DNA from: CAVTWJ01 sp964525605
GTDB taxonomy: Bacteria > Oederibacteriota > Muellerivitia > Muellerivitales > Muellerivitaceae
Direction: 5' to 3'
DNA length: 64,000 nt
NCBI GenBank assembly: GCA_964525605.1
Contig: CAZGKT010000002.1
Span: forward strand, 62,001 to 126,000
Part shown: piece after piece, positions 59,682-64,000 of the stretch
Position numbering within the stretch: the first letter of the stretch is position 1
Layout: every line of letters starts with the position of its first letter
The notes under the pieces: generated by a model
The model's input: the letters and a program-made list of their open reading frames with translations, nothing else
Told to the model about the DNA's origin: nothing
Databases searched by the model: none
Position numbers and translations under genes: made by a program

Positions 59682-60206
59682 CTATTCCTTTAGGAGCGAC
59701 TCAACCGCGCCGGTCAGATCCTCACCCGAATGGGTGCCCACGAATGAAAGGGCGACCTTCCCCTGCTTGTCGATGAAGAAGGTGGTGGGAATCGGGCTGA
59801 TCCCATAATCGCGCAGGGTGTCCAGACTCGCCAGCGCCAGTGGATAATTGATCCCGTTTTGACTGATGAATTTGTCGAAATATTCCTGGGGACGACCATC
59901 CTGCCCCTCGACGGAAAGCCCGAATATTTCCAATCCCTGGGAATGGTATTTTTCGTAAATCTTGACCAGATCGGGAATTTCCATCCGGCAGGGGCCGCAC
60001 CAGGTGGCCCAGAAATCAAGGATGACGACCTTGCCCTTCAAAGACGCGAGGGTGAACCCCGGGGTTCCCCCGCTGATGAATTGGGCCTTGATCTCGCTCG
60101 CTGGTTGTCGGCTTCCCGCGGGGATCAGGTCAATCCAGGAGGATGAACCGCACCCGGTAAGGGCAACGGTGAATAGGGCCCAAAAAATAAAGTTCGATTT
60201 TTTCAT
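59682..60206 (-). CDS. TlpA-like thioredoxin-fold lipoprotein
   Basis: A 174-residue exported protein. A lipobox (FTVALTGC, Cys 19) implies membrane anchoring. The thioredoxin fold shows WCGPC at residues 69-73 in DFWATWCGPCRMEIPDL and the cis-proline SPIPTTFF. It would keep disulfides or heme-ligating cysteines reduced in the periplasm, as in TlpA/ResA. Start after AAGGGGA. Upstream lies the ATC-start secreted gene, 27 bp away. Confidence 0.9.
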   Translation of the reverse strand: MKKSNFIFWALFTVALTGCGSSSWIDLIPAGSRQPASEIKAQFISGGTPGFTLASLKGKVVILDFWATWCGPCRMEIPDLVKIYEKYHSQGLEIFGLSVEGQDGRPQEYFDKFISQNGINYPLALASLDTLRDYGISPIPTTFFIDKQGKVALSFVGTHSGEDLTGAVESLLKE

Positions 60207-60233
60207 GCGGTCCCCTTGGATGGCTGGAAGTTC

Positions 60234-60959
60234 TTAGAAAAACCCGGTGTACTGGATGCGGATGATACGCGAGAACAAATCTCCCCGATTGATATCCCGA
60301 AAATCCACTCCCACTCGAAGGGGCTTGTCGACATTAAAGAGGATGTTTCCGTTGAATTGCCAGTAGTTGTTCAAGATTTTGTCCGTCTCGAGGTTAAACG
60401 CCAAAGTCGGGGTAATGGCAAAGGAAGTTCCCACGAAAGCCCCCAGGTCTTGGTTCGAATCGAAATTATTGAATGTCACCACATTGAAGCCCCAATGGGC
60501 CTGGATATAACCCGCCTCCGGAAATTCACGGCTGCAGGCGATATAAAACCCCTTCTGCGTTCCTGGAAAAAAGACCCCGTTGGTCTGCGTTCCATAGCCC
60601 CGGTTGTCCCAGGCCACCGCCAAGGAAAAGGGAGCCGATTTCTCATCGAGAGCCTTTAACTTCAACGCCAATTGGGGCATTTGGATTTGGATTTCGCCGT
60701 TTCCAATCACATTGGCCCCGTTGACGGAAAAGCCAACCATGAAAATATCCTTGAATCCCAGGTTTCCCCGGACAAACACCCCGCCGTTGTCATAGATGCG
60801 GGTGACGATGTCATACCCGCCATGCATGAGGACATAAGCCGTCGGGGCCTCCACCATCTCGTAATTGGTCGGCGAGGAAGCCAATTCCCCCTCGGCCCAG
60901 GCGCGGGAAAAACCAGCCAAGAGGAAAACCCCGGTTAAGAAAACGATCAGATTTTTGAT
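60234..60959 (-). CDS. secreted protein with apparent ATC start
   Basis: A 241-residue exported beta-rich protein, family unrecognised. The reading frame begins with an ATC at 60959, six bases after a perfect GGAGG site, giving an ideal signal peptide (KNLIVFLTGVFLLAGFSRAWA). No ATG, GTG or TTG lies in frame between the upstream stop and that ATC; the next possible starts are CTG (60950) and TTG (60920), both without a ribosome site. Strand-rich segments such as YDNGGVFVRGNLGFKDIFM and FNSNQDLGAFVGTSFAI resemble an outer-membrane or porin-like fold. It could be a true rare ATC start or a mutated ATG. Confidence 0.65.
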   Translation of the reverse strand: MKNLIVFLTGVFLLAGFSRAWAEGELASSPTNYEMVEAPTAYVLMHGGYDIVTRIYDNGGVFVRGNLGFKDIFMVGFSVNGANVIGNGEIQIQMPQLALKLKALDEKSAPFSLAVAWDNRGYGTQTNGVFFPGTQKGFYIACSREFPEAGYIQAHWGFNVVTFNNFDSNQDLGAFVGTSFAITPTLAFNLETDKILNNYWQFNGNILFNVDKPLRVGVDFRDINRGDLFSRIIRIQYTGFF

Positions 60960-61034
60960 GGAAAACCTCCGAACTTGTTTCTCATTTTAGGTTTAAAGAG
61001 GGTAATGTCAACCAACCCCGATCTCGGCGGGCGG

Positions 61035-61850
61035 TTAATACTTCTCGATGAAAATCTTCTCCACTTTGGCGATGGGCCGGCCCAAAAACCGCTGCGCGTG
61101 TTCCTTGAACTTGCGCGAAAGGTCACTGACATAAAATTTTGAACTTCCCCGGCCGGAGGCCACCCCGCCATAGGACTCCAGATTCAATCTCAAGTTGATC
61201 GCCGTTTCCTCGGCCGAATCCACGATGCGCACTTTATTTCCCGCGATTTTTTTGAGAACCGGTTTGAGCAGGGGGTAATGGGTACAGCCCAGCAGTAGGG
61301 TATCCACTGCAGAGCGCAGCAAGGGCCTCAGGTATTCCCCGGCCACCGTTTCAGTTACCGACCCCGAAAGCCGTCCCTCTTCCACCAGAGGAACGAAAAG
61401 AGGACAGGGTTGGGTGAAAACCCGTATTCCGGAATTCAAGGCGTGAATGGCGTCCGGGTAAGCGCCGGAATAAATGGTGCCTTCAGTACCAATGACTCCA
61501 ATCCGGCCGTTGCGGGTAACTTCCACGGCCGCCTGGGCCCCGGGATTGATGACTCCCAGGATGGGGATGTCGAATTCCCGGCGGACTTCTTTCAGGGCCC
61601 AGGCGGAAGAGGTGTTGCAAGCCACCACCAGCACCTTGACCCTTTCCCTTTTCACCAGAAATCGGATGATCTGGCGGGTGTAATGAATGATGGTGTCTTT
61701 GCTCTTGCTTCCGTAGGGGATGCGGGCTGTGTCGCCAAAATAAACGAGTTTTTCGCCGGGGAGCTGCCGTTGGATGGCCTTGACGACCGTCAACCCGCCC
61801 AATCCCGAATCAAAGATTCCGACAGGACGATGGGTCCGAATCCGACTCAC
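61035..61850 (-). CDS. murI: glutamate racemase
   Basis: A 271-residue glutamate racemase that supplies D-glutamate for peptidoglycan. The catalytic cysteines are Cys 78 (VACNTSSAW) and Cys 189 (LLGCTHYPLL), with the N-terminal GIFDSGLGGLTV and GDTARIPYG. Start is GTG, overlapping the cimA stop (GTGA), so it is coupled to cimA. The peptidoglycan and amino-acid genes lie in one operon with lysC. Confidence 0.96.
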   Translation of the reverse strand: MSRIRTHRPVGIFDSGLGGLTVVKAIQRQLPGEKLVYFGDTARIPYGSKSKDTIIHYTRQIIRFLVKRERVKVLVVACNTSSAWALKEVRREFDIPILGVINPGAQAAVEVTRNGRIGVIGTEGTIYSGAYPDAIHALNSGIRVFTQPCPLFVPLVEEGRLSGSVTETVAGEYLRPLLRSAVDTLLLGCTHYPLLKPVLKKIAGNKVRIVDSAEETAINLRLNLESYGGVASGRGSSKFYVSDLSRKFKEHAQRFLGRPIAKVEKIFIEKY

Positions 61851-63439
61851 CGAATCCGCCGATTGTTCTTTTTGCTCCCGTCCTTGAGAAGCTTGTAATC
61901 AATGGAATCGACCAGCGCTTCCCAGGAGGCCTCAATAATGTTTTCCGAGACACCCACCGTTCCCCAGGCGTCTTTTTTGTCCCGGCTCTCGATCAAAACC
62001 CGAACCTTGGCGGCGGACCCTTCCTTGGCATCCAGGACGCGTACCTTGAAGTCGGACAAGCGGACATCGCTCAGGGTCGGGTAAAATTTGGTCAGGGCCT
62101 TCCGAAGCGCCTGGTCCAAGGCGTTGATGGGCCCATCGCCCTCGCCCACCGTATTTTCCAGAACCCCATTCACCCTCACTTTAATCGTGGCCTCGCTGAT
62201 CAATTTTTCGTCACCACGGTTTTCCACGATGACCCGAAATCCAATCAGGTCGAAGAAATTGCGGTGTTTCCCCAAGGCTTTTTTAAGCAGCAACTCGAAA
62301 GAGGCTTCCGCGCCTTCGAATTGGTAGCCTTCGCTTTCCATCTTTTTCACTTCATCAATGATAGTCTTGGCCTCGGGAGTATTCTTTTTGAGTTTGATGC
62401 GTCCCTTCCCCGCTTGATGCAGGACCGCCGAGATGCCGGACTGGTCGGATAGGATCAACTTCCGCTGGTTGCCCACCTGCTCGGGGTTGACGTGTTCATA
62501 AGCCTCGGTCGCCTTTTGGACCGCCGAGATATGCATGCCGCCCTTATGGGTAAAGGCGTTCTTTCCCACATAGGGCGCGCTGGGACGTGGATTTTGGTTC
62601 ATGATTTCGTCGACCCGGCGTGAAACCTCGGTCAGTTTTTCGAGATGAACGGGGCGCACGAAGGAAGCGCCTTTTTTCAGCGCCAGGTTCGGGATCAGGG
62701 AGATCAGATTGGTGTTTCCCACCCTTTCCCCGTAGCCATTGACGCACCCCTGAACCTGGGTGGCTCCCGCCTCCAGGGCCGCCATGGAATTCGCCACGGC
62801 CAGATCCGAATCGTTATGGCAGTGGATGCCAATTTCGGCGGCGGGGAAACGCTGTCGAACCCGGGTAACTATCGCCCCGATGTCCTCAGGCAAGGACCCG
62901 CCATTGGTGTCGCACAAGACCAGGCAATCCGCTCCACCCTGCAGGGCCGATTCCAGGCAATTCAGGGTGTATTCGGGATTTCGCTTGTAACCGTCAAAAA
63001 AATGTTCCGCGTCGAAAAAAACCTCATCCGTCTTGGATTTCAGATATTTGACCGAGTCGTTGATGATTTCCAGGTTTTGGGACAGGGGAATTCCCAACGC
63101 CCGGGTGACGTGAAAATCCCAGGTCTTGCCGACAACCGTGATGGTGGAAACACCCGATTGAACCAGCCCCAAAAGGCTGGAATCCTGGTTGGCCTTGTGA
63201 TTGGCCCGACGGGTCATGCCGAAGGCCGATAGGCGGGCTTTGAGCTTTAGCTTTTTAGCTTTTTGGAAAAAAAGCGTGTCTTTAGGGTTGGCCCCGGGCC
63301 ATCCACCTTCAAGGTAGTGGAGGCCCAACTCGTCCAGCGCCAGCGCGAGTGCGATTTTATCTTCCACGGAAAGGTTGATACCCTGGGTCTGGGGCCCTTC
63401 CCGGAGGAGGGCATCATAAAGAACAATTTTCTCGCTCAC
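61847..63439 (-). CDS. cimA: citramalate synthase (alpha-isopropylmalate synthase-like)
   Basis: A 530-residue enzyme that condenses pyruvate with acetyl-CoA to citramalate for isoleucine synthesis. The family motif region reads LYDALLREGPQTQG (usual form DTTLRDGxQ), with LEGGWPGANPKD, HCHNDSDLAVANSMAALEAG and GYGERVGNTNL. The last 120 residues match the LeuA allosteric domain. The first metal Asp and Arg are kept, but TT and the second Asp are altered. Start GTG. Operon with lysC upstream and murI downstream. Confidence 0.88.
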   Translation of the reverse strand: MSEKIVLYDALLREGPQTQGINLSVEDKIALALALDELGLHYLEGGWPGANPKDTLFFQKAKKLKLKARLSAFGMTRRANHKANQDSSLLGLVQSGVSTITVVGKTWDFHVTRALGIPLSQNLEIINDSVKYLKSKTDEVFFDAEHFFDGYKRNPEYTLNCLESALQGGADCLVLCDTNGGSLPEDIGAIVTRVRQRFPAAEIGIHCHNDSDLAVANSMAALEAGATQVQGCVNGYGERVGNTNLISLIPNLALKKGASFVRPVHLEKLTEVSRRVDEIMNQNPRPSAPYVGKNAFTHKGGMHISAVQKATEAYEHVNPEQVGNQRKLILSDQSGISAVLHQAGKGRIKLKKNTPEAKTIIDEVKKMESEGYQFEGAEASFELLLKKALGKHRNFFDLIGFRVIVENRGDEKLISEATIKVRVNGVLENTVGEGDGPINALDQALRKALTKFYPTLSDVRLSDFKVRVLDAKEGSAAKVRVLIESRDKKDAWGTVGVSENIIEASWEALVDSIDYKLLKDGSKKNNRRIR

Positions 63440-63463
63440 GGTATCACCTTCCCCTGGCTCCGA

Positions 63464-64000
63464 TTAGCTTTCGCTCGCGGCTTTTTTTCCTAATTTGAAT
63501 TTCTCGTGGATGGCTGATACGGCCTTTGCCACGTCTTTCTGGTCGATCACGACTGAAATCTTAATCTCAGAAGTAGAGATCATCAGGATGTTCACCTGCT
63601 TTTCCGCCAGGGCCTGAAACATTTTGGCCGCGACCCCCGAGTGAGACCTCATGCCGACTCCCACCACCGACACCTTAGCGATGTTTTCGTCAAAAATCAC
63701 GCCGGCGGGCTTCAATACTTTGGCCGCTTCATTGACGACTTTCATGGCCTTTTTCAGTTCAGACCGGTCCACCGTGAAGGAAAGATCCGAATGGGCCTTT
63801 TCGCCGATGTTTTGAATGATCATGTCCACATTGATTCCGGCTGTTCCCAGCTTGGAGAAGAGTATGGAAGCGATCCCCGGCCTGTCCGGAACCCCCCGCA
63901 CCGTGATCTTGGCTTCGTTTTTATTATAGGTCACCCCGCTGATGACCACTTTTTCCATGGCTTTGGTTTCCTGCATGACGATCGTCCCTTCTTTTTCGTT
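63464..64000 (-). CDS. lysC: aspartate kinase, 3' end (partial)
   Basis: The C-terminal 178 residues of aspartate kinase; the gene runs off the right edge. The reading frame is open to the last base of the window (residues NEKEGTIVMQETKAMEK then VVISGVTYNKNEAKITV). Two ACT domains are visible, with VPDRPGIASILFSKLG and VGVGMRSHSGVAAKMF, giving allosteric control by lysine or threonine. An internal ATG at 63976 is not taken as the start. It precedes cimA and murI. Confidence 0.92.
   Translation of the reverse strand, partial: NEKEGTIVMQETKAMEKVVISGVTYNKNEAKITVRGVPDRPGIASILFSKLGTAGINVDMIIQNIGEKAHSDLSFTVDRSELKKAMKVVNEAAKVLKPAGVIFDENIAKVSVVGVGMRSHSGVAAKMFQALAEKQVNILMISTSEIKISVVIDQKDVAKAVSAIHEKFKLGKKAASES

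Noticed and set aside
1..64000. tRNA, rRNA, CRISPR arrays, phage genes or transposases
   Set aside because: I looked for T-loop-like GTTCGA motifs, regularly spaced repeats, and integrase or DDE motifs and found none convincing.

Overview
The window is a dense bacterial chromosomal segment of about 60 genes with roughly balanced to moderately high GC, and no rRNA, tRNA, phage or transposase gene that I can see. Several traits suggest a Gram-negative, anaerobic or facultative member of a little-studied lineage (an uncultured phylum near the FCB/Elusimicrobia-type groups is my guess, not shown by the sequence): a large pyruvate:ferredoxin oxidoreductase, giant secreted proteins with Thr-Pro-rich stalks and a FlgD-like C-terminal domain, Spy-like and TlpA-like envelope proteins, and frequent TTG/GTG starts.

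Layout. 0.3-1.6 kb: a PilZ protein and a broken PEBP-family gene. 1.8-12.7 kb: a two-gene operon of a TPR lipoprotein candidate and a 3354-residue mosaic surface protein, joined by a TAATG overlap. 13-26 kb: mixed metabolic and envelope genes (MarC, GT39-like transferase, alpha/beta hydrolase, ThiF-type E1, aldo/keto reductase, a second Thr/Pro-rich secreted protein, YihY, MiaE-like hydroxylase, FrnE-like DsbA, methyltransferase). 26-31 kb: small stress or sensor genes, with two paralogous zinc-ribbon/PAS proteins on either side of a glutathione peroxidase, then a DHOD-like enzyme and nifJ. 34-38 kb: an SDR/DUF2867 protein, a STAS protein and a GYF_2 protein. 38-40.4 kb: a cysteine-synthesis cluster (cysK, a degenerate E1-like protein, a NIL-domain protein, a CysO/MoaD-like carrier), the carrier gene bracketed by two copies of a hairpin repeat. 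40.6-48 kb: a B12-type radical SAM protein, an AT-rich gene flanked by 14-bp direct repeats, a GH5 glycosidase, a winged-helix regulator with two perfect inverted repeats upstream, a transmembrane class III cyclase with a putative extracellular sugar-binding domain, and a TMEM175 channel. 48-56.7 kb: envelope proteins, an SDR and an aldo/keto reductase. 56.7-64 kb: threonine synthase behind a SAM-I riboswitch, greA-fur, a TlpA-like protein, murI, cimA and the 3' end of an aspartate kinase gene.

Working together. lysC, cimA and thrC cover aspartate-family and isoleucine-precursor synthesis; thrC appears to be turned off by S-adenosylmethionine. The 38-40 kb cluster looks like carrier-thiocarboxylate-dependent cysteine synthesis. 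The 44-47 kb block looks like carbohydrate sensing, regulation and hydrolysis. The observations I rate highest are the SAM riboswitch on thrC, the carrier protein ending Gly-Gly-Lys beside an E1-like protein without active-site motifs, the paired operators beside the GH5 gene, the direct-repeat-flanked AT-rich gene, and a gene whose best-supported start codon is ATC.
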